Shown: positions 46,280 through 59,525, numbered from the stretch's first letter. The stretch is 64,000 nucleotides of DNA from Paragyromitra xinjiangensis (GCA_038503065.1 JBCAMK010000012.1:496001-560000); one strand, 5' to 3'. Program-made: numbers and translations. Notes: a model not told the origin generated them from the sequence alone.

Positions 46280-48024
46280 ATGCATTAATTGCTGCCTCTC
46301 TTCCCGCATAGTCTATTCGGACTAGCAGTCATGTTATCACGAGCCTATGAAGTATATGTCTGAGCGTTCCCGGAAGCTGGTTCTGGGGACTTTGAAATAG
46401 ACAAAATAGCAGGAGAATATGTGGGTAGGGTACAAAGGAAGGAAAAAAGTGATCTTGTGCTAGGAAATTTGTTTCTCTCTTCATTTTCAAACCCCTTTAT
46501 AAACTATTACGACCTCTTAGTGGGTCACATTTTCTTTTTAGTAGGTTTGCTTCTAGTTACATTTTGTCCTATGTGTGTTCAGTGCGGTTGGGGCAGAATT
46601 GTGTGTAGCTTGCTCTCTCTGCCCTATCCCGTTTATTTTAACTCTACTACTCCCTCTCTATGCTTTTTTTATTTTTTTGCCTCCGGTTTTTTTTCCCTTT
46701 TCTTTTCCCTCATACGCTAAATTTTGTCAACTTTATGGTGTGGTGAATGTCCTATACGTCGTGTCCTGTTCATGAATTCTTATGTGTGATGTGGCTGGAA
46801 ATGAATATCGTGTACGTGCTCTATTGGGGACGATGGTGTGGGAAATGATGGCTTTCTCATAGTAAGCTCTGTATTACTATCTGGCCACTGCGAGCTGCAT
46901 TAAAGCTCGTTTTTCGCGGAAGGAATTTTCTAGGGAGGTGGTGGGGAATATCGGATTGGATGAATAGTCAAGTCACTACCGGCAGCGAGCAGGTTGGTGG
47001 ATGGATACCTTGTAGAAGTCAACCAAGTTCAGGCTACCGGAAGGGTGTCCTATAAGGTTGGGCCGGGTCTGGACGAATACCACGGTATGGGTAAGCCCCT
47101 TGGTCAGGGTTGAATTGTTGAATAGGCTTTGCTGGCATGTATTTCGCTATTTCAAGCCCCCTCCCTAACTACATGTATACATTATGTTTGTACACTCTTA
47201 AAATTATCATCTAGTATACTGATATAAAAAGAATTGAGGCTCTAAAATCTGTATAAGCAGAGATATTTTACTTTTTTGCGCGCGGGTGCTGGTTAGATCA
47301 GGTACATGTGCTTATTTCCGTCCCCCCTAGCTGCCACTTGTGGGGAGAGGGCGACATGACCACCGACACGGATATGGTGAGCACTCATGAATTAGAACAA
47401 TTATCCTCGGAATAGCCCCAGAGAACTCGGTTCTCCAGAGGCAGCAGGCGATATAGGAAATAAGCTCAGCTGCCTCTGTCGTTCTACACAGAAGAAAACT
47501 AAAGGAGAAGGTCTCACCTCCCAAAGCGTAACCCGCAGCTCTTGCCTGAGACAGTTTAACCCGCCTCGTCCTGCCCCTTTTTGTCGGAAATTCAGTGCCA
47601 AGAACCCTTGGAGTCTCTTCACAGAATTCTCGCTGCTCTCAACCTTCACTGTTATCGTTCAGCCCTGGCTCGAATTTATTTTCTTGTGTTCATCACCGAC
47701 AGTTTCTCAGTAACCCGCTGGACAGCAACTCGAAAATAAGGGTCCTTCTAGAAAGCTATCAGCTTCCATCAGCTACTCCCTTCGAAACAACAACCACCCC
47801 GCCTCCCTGAACCTCATCCCCTCCCAGCCACTCATTGCAACCAACTGGCAACCATCTTCCATCCTCCACACCTCCGACTTTCAATCACCTCCATCTTTTT
47901 ATCATTACTGTTTGAGTTACTTACTGGACTTCAACCCATCATCATCAGCACCCCTGTTGGAGGAAAACTGTAGTTGCTTTTACTTTGCTAGCCCACAGTA
48001 TTAGGGGGCAGCCATCGCCGTAAC
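46280..48024. other. intergenic between NAP1 and myosin V
   Basis: T-rich NAP1 3' flank (46420-46730), a TACATGTA octamer at 47170, then a C/T/A-rich myosin leader (about 47600-48020). The frames at 47327-47810 have no protein-like features. Confidence 0.5.
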
Positions 48025-51000
48025 ATGGCGCACTCGTACAATGTCGAGACCGGGGCGTGGATCCAGGACCCTCAAGAGGGATGGGTCTCGTCTAGGGTCA
48101 TCTCCAAGAGTATAGATGGGTCTACGGCTACTTTGATATTCGAGATCACTTCAGGGGATCGATTTGGGGAGGTAGGATACACTTTCAGCTGCTCTTTCCC
48201 GGGTAATGATGGACAACGGCATAAAGGGATGGAGGGCTGATGAAACAAACTCGAGAATAGAAAATAACCAAGACTACATCGATTCTTGCGCTCGAGGGGA
48301 ATGAGGAAGATAAGAATCTTCCACCATTAATGAATCCTCCTGTCCTTGAGGCTTCGGATGATTTGACAAGTTTGTCACATTTGAACGAGCCTGCAGGTAT
48401 GTTTCATGAAAACACTGTCTCAAGAGCTAGATTTACTTATTCGTGTTTTCTGTGAATAGTCCTACAGGCTATCAAACTTCGATATGCGAAGCGTGAGATC
48501 TATACCTATTCCGGTATTGTCCTTATTGCGACAAATCCATTCGATAGGATGGATTACCTTTACGATCCGGGCCTTGTGCAAGCCTATGCCGGTAAAAGGC
48601 GGGAGGATCAAGATCCCCATCTCTTTGCGATTGCTGATACCGCCTACCAGTGAGGAGCCCCCCCTAATCATTGGGTTTGGATTTTCCCGCTGACAGCAAG
48701 TTCCTAGGGCTATGGTTCGTGACCAAAAAAATCAAACCATCGTTGTCTCGGGAGAGTCTGGTGCTGGTAAAACGGTTAGCGCGAAATATATCATGCGATA
48801 CTTTGCTACTGTCGAAGACCCGAGTCGGCCGGGCAAGCGGAAGAAGAGCCCATTGGGAGAGGTTATGAGCAAGACCGAGGAGCAAATTCTAGCTACCAAT
48901 CCGATTATGGAAGCTTTCGGTAACGCGAAGACCACTCGTAACGACAATTCGTCTCGTTTCGGAAAGTATATTGAGATTTTGTTTGACAAAAACATCGACA
49001 TTGTGGGGGCTAAGATCAGAACATATTTGCTCGAGCGGTCGAGATTGGTCTATCAGCCGGCTACAGAGAGGAACTACCATATCTTCTACCAGCTAATTGC
49101 AGGGTCATCGGATGAAGAAAAGAGGGCACTAGGTCTTCTACCTGTGGAGGAATTTTGCTATCTGAACCAGGGTGGAGACCCTAATATTCCGCATGTCGAT
49201 GATGCATCCGAGTTCAAGTACACCCGTGAGGCACTGGGAACGATCGGCGTGCCCGAAATTACTCAGACTCGTATTTGGAAGGTTTTGGCTGCACTGCTTC
49301 ATCTGGGTAACACGAATATTGAAAACGCACGTGGAGGTTCTATACTCTCGCCTACGGAACCGTCATTGGTTAAGGCTTGTGAACTTCTTGGGGTCAATGC
49401 TGAAGAATTTGCGAAATGGACGACCAAGAAGCAGCTGGTCATGCGTAACGAGAAGACTGTTTCTCCACTTAATCAAAAACAAGCACTTGTTGTTCGTGAT
49501 TCGATCTCTAAGTTTATTTATTCGAGCCTGTTCGATTGGCTCGTGGAGACGATCAACGGTGGGTTGGCGACAGAGGAGGTTAGAGAAAAGGTCAAATCTT
49601 TCATTGGAGTCTTGGATATCTACGGTTTCGAGCATTTCAAGCGGAATTCGTTCGAACAATTTTGTATCAATTACGCCAACGAGAAGTTGCAACAGGAGTT
49701 TAACCAGCACGTTTTCAAACTTGAGCAGGAGGAATACGCACGTGAGGAGATCAACTGGGCGTATATCGAGTTCTCGGATAACAGACCTTGTATCGACTTG
49801 ATTGAAGGAAAGTTGGGTGTTCTTTCACTTTTGGACGAAGAGTCTCGTCTCCCCGCAGGTACCGACGAGAGTTTCGTCAATAAGCTTCATCAAAACTTCG
49901 GTTCTGGCAAGCCAAAAGACTTCCCTTACCAAAAACCCCGATTCGGAAAGTCCTCATTCACTGTCTGCCATTATGCCGTTGACGTTACCTACGATTCCGA
50001 GGGTTTTATCGAGAAGAATAGGGACACGGTGCCGGATGAACATCTGGAACTGTTGAGAGCTTCCACAAACCCCTTCCTCACGGAGGTTCTTCAAGCAGCA
50101 ACCTCGCTCCGAGACAAGGAAACCGCTGCTCCTGCTAAGGCGGGTGCTCTTGCTGGTCCACTGGGAAGGAGAGGTGGTGGTGCAACTGCTCGGAAGCCTA
50201 CTTTGGGTGGTATCTTTAAGTCTTCACTCATTGACCTTATGGGCACTATCGGAGGCACCAATGTGCACTATATCCGTTGTATCAAGCCCAATGAGGCGAA
50301 GGTAGCATGGAAATTCGAAGGTCCTATGGTTCTTAGTCAATTGCAAGCTTGTGGTGTTTTGGAAACCGTGAAGATTAGTTGCGCTGGTTATCCTACCCGA
50401 TGGACGTACGAGGAGTTTGCAAGCCGCTATTACATGTTGATTGAATCGGATAAGTGGAAGTCGGGCAGTATCCGCGATGTTGGGCTTTGTATCCTACAAA
50501 AAACGATTCCGGCGGAGGGGCATCCTCGGGAAGGACAAAAGGACGGCAAAGATAAATTCCAGCTGGGAATGACGAAAATCTTTTTCCGAGCGGGCATGGT
50601 GAGTAGACTTTATTCGAGTTTGAATTTTTCGAGCTTTACTTACTGTTCTTTTAGTTGGCGTACCTTGAAAACATGCGGACGAGTCGCTTGAACGAATGCG
50701 CGATCTTGATCCAAAAGAACTTAAGAAAGAAGTACTACAGACGGAAATATCTGGAGGCTCGCGCCTCGATATTGAACGTTCAGGCATGGTCAAAGGGTTA
50801 TCTTGCTCGGAAAGAAGCGCAGGAGATGCGGACTGTCCGGGCTGTTACAACTATTCAAAGGTTCTGGCGTGGTTCGAAAGAGCGTAAGGCGTATCACGTA
50901 ATACGCAATAATGTCATCAAACTCCAAGCTGGTAAGAATAATTCTTCGAATGGGGTCTGGAGTAATTTGTGCTGATCAATTTACAGTGGCCAAGGGCTAC

Positions 51001-53321
51001 CTATGCCGAAAGAGTATTACCGACCGGATTATTGGGAACGCCGTGAGATTTATCCAAAAGGCTTGGCGATCAAGGTATGTAATTCAGCATCAGCACTGTT
51101 TAAGGCATGAAGGTTAATATTCTGTTCTAGGCGATTCTTGAAGGCCTGGAGAACGTATCGAAAGAGATGTATCTACATTCAAAGTGTTTGGCGGGGTAAG
51201 CTTGCTCGACGGCAGTACAGGACGATGCGCGAGGAGGCTCGCGACCTTAAGCAGATTTCGTACAAACTGGAGAATAAGGTTGTTGAACTTACCCAAACGG
51301 TAGGCAAGCTCAAACAAGACAACAAAGCGCTACTCGAGAAGGTGGAAAGCTTCGACAACCAGGTTAAGAACTGGCGAACGAAACACGCTACTCTTGAGAA
51401 TCGCAACAAGGAACTCCAGTTAGAAGCCAACCAAGCCGGTATCGCTGCAGCTCGCTTGTCGCAAATGGACGATGAAATGAAAGCTCTCCAACGCCAATTC
51501 GATGAGTCAACGGCAAATATGAAGAGGTTACAGGAGGAGGGCAAGTCTCTACGAGAAGCCTTGTCAAACAGGACGTCGGAGCTTGATATCATCAAATCTC
51601 GCGATCAAGCTCATGAGGATGAGAAGATGACGCTTAGACAACAGATCCAGGCATTGGAGGACCAACTGCAACACGCAGGCCCACCGATCGAGGAGAATGG
51701 CGTTGTGGAGAAACCTGCAGGGGGACTTGCAAATGGGCTCATCAATTTTGTCTCTAACAAGAAGCCCAAGCGACGCAGCGCTGAGGTTACTGGGTTTGCT
51801 GGTGATGGGATATATAAGTCTTCGTACCAGACCCGTCCTGTTTCCATGATGCCGGTGTCTGCACCTATCCGCAGTCGGGAGATGGAAGCGTTGCACTTCA
51901 GTCCTGTTGAGAATAACGAGTACGAACTGCACAGGATACTGGAAGACGATGAGGGTTTGAGCGATGAGGTTGCGATAGGTCTAGTAAGGAATCTTAAGAT
52001 TCCACAGCCTAATGCTCAGAATCCATTCTTGGAGAAGGAGGTTCTGTTTCCGGCGTACATCATCAATGTGGTTACCTCGGAGATGTGGAACAATGGGTTT
52101 GTCAAGGAGTCTGAACGGTTTTTGGCAAATGTCATGCAGTCCATACAGCATGAAGTCATGGTGAGCGAAGTCAGAAGTTAAGTGTTACTGGGTTGAGACT
52201 GACGGTTTATAATTTAGGCCCACGACGGCGACGATGCGATCAATCAAGGCGCCTTCTGGTTATCCAACGTCCATGAAATGCTATCATTTGTCTTCCTTGC
52301 GGAGGACTGGTACGAGATCCAGAAGAAGGATGACTACGAGTATGACCGACTTTTGGAGATCGTCAAGCATGATTTGGAGTCTCTTGAGTTCAACATTTAC
52401 CACACATGGATGAAAGTTCTCAAAAGGAGATTACACAAGATGATTGTGCCTGCAATCATCGAGTCACAGTCACTCCCAGGGTTCATCACCAACGATGGCA
52501 ACAGGTTCTTGAACAAGTTCCTGCAGACGTCAAGTACACCTCAATACAGCATGGACGATCTATTGAGTCTCCTCAACAAGATCTACAAGGCGCTTAGAGG
52601 ATACTTTATTGAGGACTCGATTATCACGCAGGCAGTCACCGAGTTATTGAAGCTTGTTGGCGTTACGGCGTTCAACGATCTGTTGCTGAGAAGGAACTTC
52701 TTGTCGTGGAAGCGTGGATTGCAGATCAACTACAACATCACGCGTATCGAGGAGTGGTGCAAGAGCCACGACATGCCTGAGGGCACACTTCAGCTCGAGC
52801 ACTTGATGGTAAGCATCTTCCCTACCAATGATTATTGCACAGTTGACTAATTCCCATTATAGCAAGCCACAAAACTCTTGCAGCTCAAGAAGGCCACTCT
52901 CAGTGACATCGAGATCATTCAAGACATCTGCTGGATGCTTTCCCCCAATCAGATCCAAAAGCTGCTGAATCAATACCTGGTAGCCGACTACGAGCAGCCC
53001 ATCAATGGCGAGATTATGAAAGCTGTTGCATCGCGAGTTACAGAAAAGAGTGACGTGTTATTGCTCCAGGCTGTTGACATGGACGACAGCGGCCCGTATG
53101 AGATTGCCGAGCCTCGCCAGATCACCGCACTAGAGACGTACCTCCCCAGTTATTTGCAGACTGCACGCTTGCGAAGACTCGCGGATATCGTCTCTGCGCA
53201 GGCACAAGCGAGAGCGGACCAAGCGGCGAGGGAGGAAGCGATGAAGACGGGTTTAGGGATCGAAGGATCAGATGTGAAGTCGATAATGCCCGCTTCGGAG
53301 TTGGAGCCGGTGCATGAGTAA
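48025..53321 (+). CDS. Class V myosin heavy chain
   Basis: Nine exons: 48025-48171, 48273-48396, 48460-48649, 48708-50598, 50655-50931, 50987-51074, 51131-52160, 52218-52808 and 52863-53321. They give 1598 residues with all phases consistent. Myosin V walks along actin carrying vesicles, vacuoles or other cargo to growing tips. Order: N-terminal SH3-like region (1-80); motor with P-loop GESGAGKT (169-176), switch I NDNSSRFGKY, switch II DIYGFEHF and actin-binding VHYIRCIKPNE; six IQ motifs (for example LIQKNLRKKYYRR, TIQRFWRGSKERK, YIQSVWRGKLARR) for calmodulin-like light chains; a coiled coil (about 920-1050); and a globular tail with DIL domain (about 1250-1530). Exon 3 joins exon 4 at TTCCTAG, 11 nt past a tempting but out-of-frame CAG. 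It is the ortholog of fungal MYO2/MyoE-type proteins. Confidence 0.96.
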
Positions 53322-54767
53322 TGAGCGAATTTGTGAGTTTACCCGTGGCCTTTTAGTCGATAGATGAAGATTGCTAACTAAATGAGGTTGAGTGCAGTCT
53401 TTATCCTGTAACGAGTTTGATGTCCCTTGATGAAGAAAATAGCAAGAAAAGCCACCTGCTGGTTGGGAAGTGGAAGCGAGGAGCGAGGAGTTATTAAAAG
53501 TCTATAAATATGGTTTTTCTCTAGTCTAGTGACTTCAGCCTGGATTGCGCACGTGGTGCACTTTTTTATTTATTTCGACGAGTTTGAAACTTGATATTTT
53601 TATATATATATGAGTTTGTAACTTGTTTTTTTGCCACTGCTGGCTGGGGGAGGCTAGACTAGAGAAGGGGTCGTTTGTTGGGTTGTGTGTGGACAATTAC
53701 TGTAGAGCATGTTGGTTTTCTTTGATATCTATCTCATCTGGTTTCTGTGTTTCTCTCTCTCGTATCTCAATACCTCCTTTTAGTTATCTATTTTGGAAAG
53801 ATTTCTTAATTGTTATTCCTTTCTCTCTCTATCTGCATATTTGTCTCTTGTCATCGTCCTACATCCGCTTATCATATCGCTATCTCGAGTTTTTTATGTT
53901 TCTCGTTTGTTGGAGGAAAGGGGATGCATCACCACTACCGCGGCTACATACACCAATCTCTATATCAATCTAGAATCCATCCGTCTGTTTATCTATCTAT
54001 ATTTACCAGGATCTGCGTCGGTGGTTCGCCTTGTTATGTTTTGTTTTGTTTCCAGACTTCCTTTTGTCTGCCGTGCCAGTCTGGATTTGAATCGAAGAGG
54101 TGAAGGGGAATTATTGACACCATCATCCCAGTTGTATACGCCAGCTTCTTGGTCTATATTAAGTGATATATACATCTACCCCTCGTTCCTATCATACAGC
54201 ATCACTCGAAGCCCATGGTTAAAAAAAAATAAACAACCGCGGACTATCCAGGCGGGGTAGTAGAGTACATGTATTTAACCATAGAAGCATGCACGTGCTG
54301 GGCCAATAACCAACCGGTCCAGGATCTTGAACGTAAACACCTCCTCTATCTCCTCCAAAGAATACACATTCCCCTCACTCAGGCTCTACCCCCGCGTGGT
54401 TGTATGCAGATAGACAGGGTCTACAGGGTCTATCGTACAGGGTTCACGGGGGCTTGGCGGGTGTTTTTTTTTTGTGAGATCAATTGAATCCCGTGATGTA
54501 ACGTTTGATCGACAACGGCTTTATCCCGGGTCCCGACGGGGCAACAAAGGTGGTTTAAATACCGCAGATAACCCCCTCCGTTCGGCGTTTTGCTCGTTAA
54601 CCGACTTGTTTTGCTGTCTTTTTTCGCAAAGGGGGGATTTTTTGTTTTTCGAGACTGAAGGATTTGTATATAAACAGTGAGTGCCAGTGACCCCCCTATC
54701 AGGATTTAAAGTTCTGTTCGCTAACCCAACACAGGCCCAAACCTCCAACTTCAACATCACCGTCACC
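53322..54767. other. intergenic between myosin V and ankyrin gene
   Basis: Contains the T/G-rich myosin 3' flank (to about 53.75 kb), a C/T-rich part, a TACATGTA octamer at 54266 and the ankyrin gene promoter. The 116- and 155-codon frames at 53.6-54.3 kb are low-complexity Ser/Leu/Phe-rich and are not supported as genes. Confidence 0.5.
54667..54674 (+). promoter_or_regulatory. TATA box candidate of the ankyrin gene
   Basis: TATATAAA lies about 94-101 nt upstream of the ATG at 54768, a plausible spacing for a short-leader fungal gene. Confidence 0.5.
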
Positions 54768-55925
54768 ATGTCACTCCTCGCGCTCCCTAACGAGCTCCTC
54801 CTCCTGATCGCCTCAGATCTTCAAACACCACCCGAAATCTCCTCCTTCCTCCGCACCAATCGCCGTCTCGCCCACCTCCTAACTCCCCTCCTTCACGATA
54901 TCTCATGCACCCAGCCATACGCCGTAACCGCGCTCTTCTGGGCTGCCGTAACAGGCAACGAACACACCACCCGCCACCTCCTCTTACACGCCGAAAACGT
55001 TCTCATCGTACGCCTACTCCCCGAAAACAGCACAAAAATGGTCCTCCACGCCACCCCTGGCAAGTGCCGCGAAAACCTCCTCAAACTCGTCCTCACCGAA
55101 GCTGCGAGTGGCGGTGTCAAAATCATGGATAAATACACGCAGGAAACAGCACTCCACCGCGCGGTCAAGGTCCAGAACAGCAGACTCGTTAACCGACTTC
55201 TTGAGAAGGGCGCTGATACAGCCGCGCAGGATATTGGCGGGTGGACGGCGCTCCATATGGCTGCGCGACAGGGGAATGAGATGGTGGTGAGGATGTTGTT
55301 GGAACGGTGGGCCGATCCAAATATTGAGGGTGCGTATGGCGAGACACCGTTGTGCCTGACGAATGGCTATGGGGTTGCGAAGTCACTTGTGGAGCATGGT
55401 GCAGATGTCGCCGTGAAAGATAGTTACGGGCGTACGCCGTTGCATCTGAGCGTGCGACATTGGGGGGAGGAGCTCACGAGGCAGATATTAGATAAGGGTG
55501 CGGATATCACGATCCGGGATCATGATGAACGGACAGCGTTGCATCTGGCGGCTGCGTATGGGCAAGGTACGTTGAAGGTGTTGTTGGAGAAGAAGGCGGA
55601 TGTTGCCGTGCAGGATATATTCGGTCGGACACCGCTGCATCTAGCGGCAAAGCAGGGAAAGGAGGAGTCAATACGGGTGTTGCTTGATGCTGGGGCGGAT
55701 ATTGTCGCACAGGATCATTATGGGAGGAGTGCGCTGCATTTGGCGGCCAGCAGGGGGAATGAGAAGGCTGTGAGATTGTTGTTGGGGAAGGGCGCGGATG
55801 TAGCTGCACGGGATAATGTGGGTCGAACGGCGTTCCAGCTGGCGGTGGGGAGTGAGAGAGGTGGGAGGGGGAGATGGGTATGGGAGGTGTTGGGAGCTGG
55901 GGGAGGGAGTATTATGGCTTTCTAG
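54768..55925 (+). CDS. F-box-like ankyrin-repeat protein
   Basis: Single-exon gene of 385 residues. The start MSLLALPNELLLLIASDL was chosen because it is the first ATG of the frame (the frame upstream has only GTG) and it aligns with the start of the ankyrin gene at the left edge. Residues 1-45 form an F-box-like region (LPNELLLLIASDLQTP, then FLRTNRRLAHLL). About nine ankyrin repeats follow, the clearest being GWTALHMAARQGNEMVVRML, GRTPLHLSVRH, ERTALHLAAAYGQ, GRTPLHLAAKQGKEESIRVL and GRSALHLAASRGNEKAVRLL, most preceded by GAD...AQD/VKD. The architecture suggests a ubiquitin-ligase adaptor; this is inference. The downstream flank is G/T-rich. Codon use shifts from C-ending codons in the first third to G-ending codons in the repeats. 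Confidence 0.93.
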   Translation: MSLLALPNELLLLIASDLQTPPEISSFLRTNRRLAHLLTPLLHDISCTQPYAVTALFWAAVTGNEHTTRHLLLHAENVLIVRLLPENSTKMVLHATPGKCRENLLKLVLTEAASGGVKIMDKYTQETALHRAVKVQNSRLVNRLLEKGADTAAQDIGGWTALHMAARQGNEMVVRMLLERWADPNIEGAYGETPLCLTNGYGVAKSLVEHGADVAVKDSYGRTPLHLSVRHWGEELTRQILDKGADITIRDHDERTALHLAAAYGQGTLKVLLEKKADVAVQDIFGRTPLHLAAKQGKEESIRVLLDAGADIVAQDHYGRSALHLAASRGNEKAVRLLLGKGADVAARDNVGRTAFQLAVGSERGGRGRWVWEVLGAGGGSIMAF

Positions 55926-56866
55926 AGGGTGGTGGTTTTTCTACCTCATTTGTTTCGTTCTTTTTCGAGTCTTTGGTTTACTTTTTACTTGGGTTGGGTT
56001 GGGATAAAATCTTCGGGTTGGCGCTTTTTTGTTGGGCTTGGATTATATATTTTAATGGGTTTTGTTTTTTTGTGGGTATCATAGGTACATAGTTAATCGG
56101 CTTAGTTTTCAGGTGGTTTAAATTGTGCAGGACAGTTAAGGGTAGAACACTAACCATTTCAATCTCCTGTGATTAATGCCCATGGATCTCTCCTAACCTT
56201 TCTTCCACTTACCAGCCCCCCTTCTCTAGGAAAAAATGGCGTAGAGCTAATTTCTGAGTAAATTACTACTTTTATTGGGGGGTTGGGCCTGCAGTGATAG
56301 TGAAGTGATAGGGTGGTGTCTAATTTGCTAGCTGGCCTATGATAACCCCTTGTGGAACGTTTCTCTGCGATTCATCTCCGTTGCTTTCCCAGGATTCTTG
56401 CTATTATTAAATGCTGCGGGCGGGCCACGAAACTTCCTGGAGGCAAGCAAATAGAAAAAGAGGGCCCTAACAGGTACATAGCTAGATTGTCATCGGGCTG
56501 CCGAATGTCATCATGGGATGTCACTCGCGTTTGGAATACCCTGATTTTGTTTTGTTTGTTTAGACATGTCTTTCCGATGTCAGGCTGCGTCACGAAACTA
56601 AACTTGGGAAACAACCCAAGACTTCTAGGTAGGTGGTCAAATTTAGGTGCCTTGTTAAACACATTTCGCTAATTCTAGGAAGAGCAAGTCCTATCAGAGC
56701 TTCAAGGTTCATCCTCTTCCACTGCCCAGTATGGCCATACTACAGAAGGTTTAGACATCATGTACACAAAACACCGTGCAATGCACCTTTATCTTACTTT
56801 AAAACACCATACTACCCTATGAACAAAACTAAGTGAAGAATCCCTTCCCACTAACACCAAGCACCT
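55926..56866. other. intergenic between convergent ankyrin and COQ8 genes
   Basis: The first 170 nt are T/G-rich 3' flank of the ankyrin gene. The rest shows no gene; the 106-codon frame at 56352 and its minus-strand partner have no recognisable features. Confidence 0.5.
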
Positions 56867-59525
56867 CTAATCCGCCCCCAAAACCTCTTTAAAAATCCCC
56901 CTGCACGGCACCCGACTCCCCAGCCTCGCACACATCAAAAACGCACCACTCAGCTTTCTATGCAGACTATAAGTCTCCTCCGGCGGCGGTGTAAGTCGTT
57001 CTCTAATCATGAGTGGAATAAACTCGCGCACCCTATCCGTCACTGTTTGATCTCTAAAATCATATATCTCTGGTGCTGTCCTGGCGAATGGTTCTGCGAG
57101 GGTTAGAATTGATCCGACGTGGGCTTTGAGCATGGTTTCGGACTCGAGTCCAGTGAGGTAGCCGAGTTTTTGGGAGTATTCTTGAACGGCGGAGATGTCG
57201 TTGCGGGCGGCGGAGGTGAGGAGGGAGCAGTAGAGGTCGACGAAGGGAGGGTCGTAGGCGCGGGAGGCACCGAAGTCGAGGAGTTCAATCTGTAGAGGGG
57301 GCGTTAGTGGGATAAGTTAAAGGTGAGATGAGCACGAAAACAAGCAAAGTTTACAGGTAATCGGAATATAGAGTTGTTGGCGTAATTGTAGAAGGCAGAA
57401 TTCAGAGAAAATCACCAACTAACCTTTTTATCCTTCGCATTCCACAGGAAATTCGTCCAATTCGGATCCGTCTGCATAAAATTAAACTCCTTCACCTCCC
57501 TAAAGCACAACTTCAACACCTGTGTCCCTATCCAGTCCCTCTCCTCTTGCGTCAACTTATCCATCACCTTCGTCACACCAATTCCCCACATCCTCTCCAT
57601 TGTCAGCACATGTGGCCCACATGCTTCATCAATGACATTCGGCACTCTAAACACATCGGTATCATCTTTCAAAAGCTCTCTAAACCTCTTCGCACATTCA
57701 CCCTCCCTGATATAGTCACATTCCCACCCTAGTTCTGTGCGTGCATTAGCGATAGTCTTTTCCAGATATAATCCCTTGGGTAGTAGTCGGGAAGCAGTGA
57801 GTAGCACAGCAAGGTTAGACAGATCCGAAGAGATAGAGTCGGCAACGCCTGGATACTGTATTTTCACAGCAACAGAAAGACCATTCGACGCAAGGGTAGC
57901 AGCATGAACTTGTCCAATAGATGCAGCAGCCATAGGGATCTCTGAGAAATCAGAAAAGATATCCCGCCAATTTGGGCCTAGGTTTGCAGTGAGGACCTGG
58001 TCACGTTGGGAGGCAGGCATATAGTCGGCACTATCCTGAACACGAGTGAGGACTTCGTGGATTGCGGGTGGAAGCATCTTGGAGTCTTGGAAACTCATCA
58101 TTTGCCCGAACTTCAAAGCTGCACCTCTCATCCTACTAAGTTTCTTGACTAGTCGCTCTATGTTTGCTGGGCTGAGCATGATGCCGTTTGATCCATCACC
58201 ACCACTCAGGCCTGTAGCACGTTTTAAACTTTCTGTCGCTGCTCCCCATGCCATTCCGGTTGCTAGCCCGCCGTAGTGGAATAATCTACCGAGTCTGGAG
58301 GAAGGGACGCGAGAAGCGCTCATTTGGAATGCTGGGGTTTCTGGCTGGTAAGATGAAGACCTATTAGTTATGAGATTGGATTGATGGGATATATGGTGAT
58401 GTTAAAAGAAGAGATTTCACACATTTGAGATGAACTTGCCTGCTCAACAATAGGTTTAGTGTGTTCTTCAGCATCTCTTGATAGCTCGGAGGCAAGCTCT
58501 GCAGTCTCTTTATCTGTTGCTCTCAAATTGCTAGTAGATGGAACCTCGGCGCCGTCTTCCTGAACATAGAATGAAGCTTGGTCTTTTCCCTCATTCAATC
58601 CGGTCTTGTCTTTTGGAGTGCCGACCGTTTCTGGTTTTAGTTCGGGTTGCTTAGTGGGCTGTGAGAGTATTGTCTTTGCTCTCCTGCTATGAAATAGTTC
58701 GCTGTTTAAGCCTTCGTCTCGCTCTGGGATCGCTACTTTTTCTGGTATCTTTGCGTCCTGTCTCTGTCCTGGCGTTTCGTAGAATACATCAGCATTGAGC
58801 GTTCCAAAACTTGTCGGTGCTTGCTCGCCCTCTGTCCGTTTTGGTATCTTTTTTCTCGGAAGATTCGAAAGTACAGACGAAACCCGTGCTTGACGGAGAT
58901 AGAAAATATCATTACCAGTGCCTTGAGTCGAGTCTTCAGCGGGTGGGTCCGCAGTCATTTCAGGGATTGAAGACTCGGAGGCATGTTGGAGCCGCTTTGC
59001 CTCTTCAGCTGATGGTCGAGAGTGTGTAGGCGAGAGGATAGTAGAGGTTGTGGTAGATGCAGGATTTAGCTCATGGCTTTTTGCCGAGATTGGGTCTTTT
59101 GTGGGCTCTGAGACTGGTCGGGCGGAATAGTGGTCTTTGTCTCGCTCGTGAGCGTTTAGGCCAATTTTGGGGTTATTCGAAAGTGGTATTGTTCCGTCTG
59201 GAAGAGGATATCTGTCTGCTTTCTTTTGGCTTATTGGCAAATCATCTCGAGGCTCTGGATCAATTGTAGTCGAAGCCCCAGGAGTATAAAAATGGTCTTG
59301 CTCAATTCCCTCTCTCAATGGTGCCCCAGAAGATGTCGAGGCGCGAGCCGAGGCCTGAGCGACTCGAGAATTGACAATTGAGGGTCGTGCACGAAAGCTC
59401 TTTAGGACACTCGATGTAGTGGTATAGACATTGAGTTGCTGGGATCGGATGAGGAAATGCTTTTGGGCAATTGAAGAGGAGACATTGACCAGTGCGATCA
59501 AGTCTGCGAGTCTTCGACCTGTCAT
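56867..59525 (-). CDS. COQ8: COQ8/ABC1 (ADCK) atypical kinase-like protein of coenzyme Q synthesis
   Basis: Exons 59525-58423, 58360-57424 and 57289-56867 on the minus strand give 820 residues in frame. COQ8 is a mitochondrial matrix UbiB-family ATPase/kinase that supports the coenzyme Q biosynthetic complex. The N-terminus (about 1-60) is Arg/Ser-rich with few acids, as in a mitochondrial presequence. Family motifs: KFGQ (451-454, the KxGQ motif), AAASIGQVH (512-520, the Ala-rich loop), VAVKIQYPG (Lys 534), ELGWECDY, TDPNWTNFLW (Asp 666, Asn 671) and LLDFGAS (DFG at 685). Exon 1 encodes a long disordered region (about 60-360) with six spaced D/E-x-F-Y/H-like motifs. Intron 1 has an ACTAAT branch site; intron 2 has donor GTTAGT. 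The kinase-like core is complete. It is convergent with the ankyrin gene, with 941 nt between stops. Confidence 0.93.

Noticed and set aside
48671..48868. Alternative CAG acceptor just upstream in the fourth myosin exon
   Set aside because: Using it puts the P-loop region out of frame; the TTCCTAG acceptor 11 nt downstream restores AMVRDQKNQTIVVSGESGAG.
53623..54260. Hydrophobic 116- and 155-codon frames after myosin V
   Set aside because: Low-complexity Ser/Leu/Phe/Tyr translation of T/C-rich 3' flank with several overlapping frames open; no protein-like pattern.
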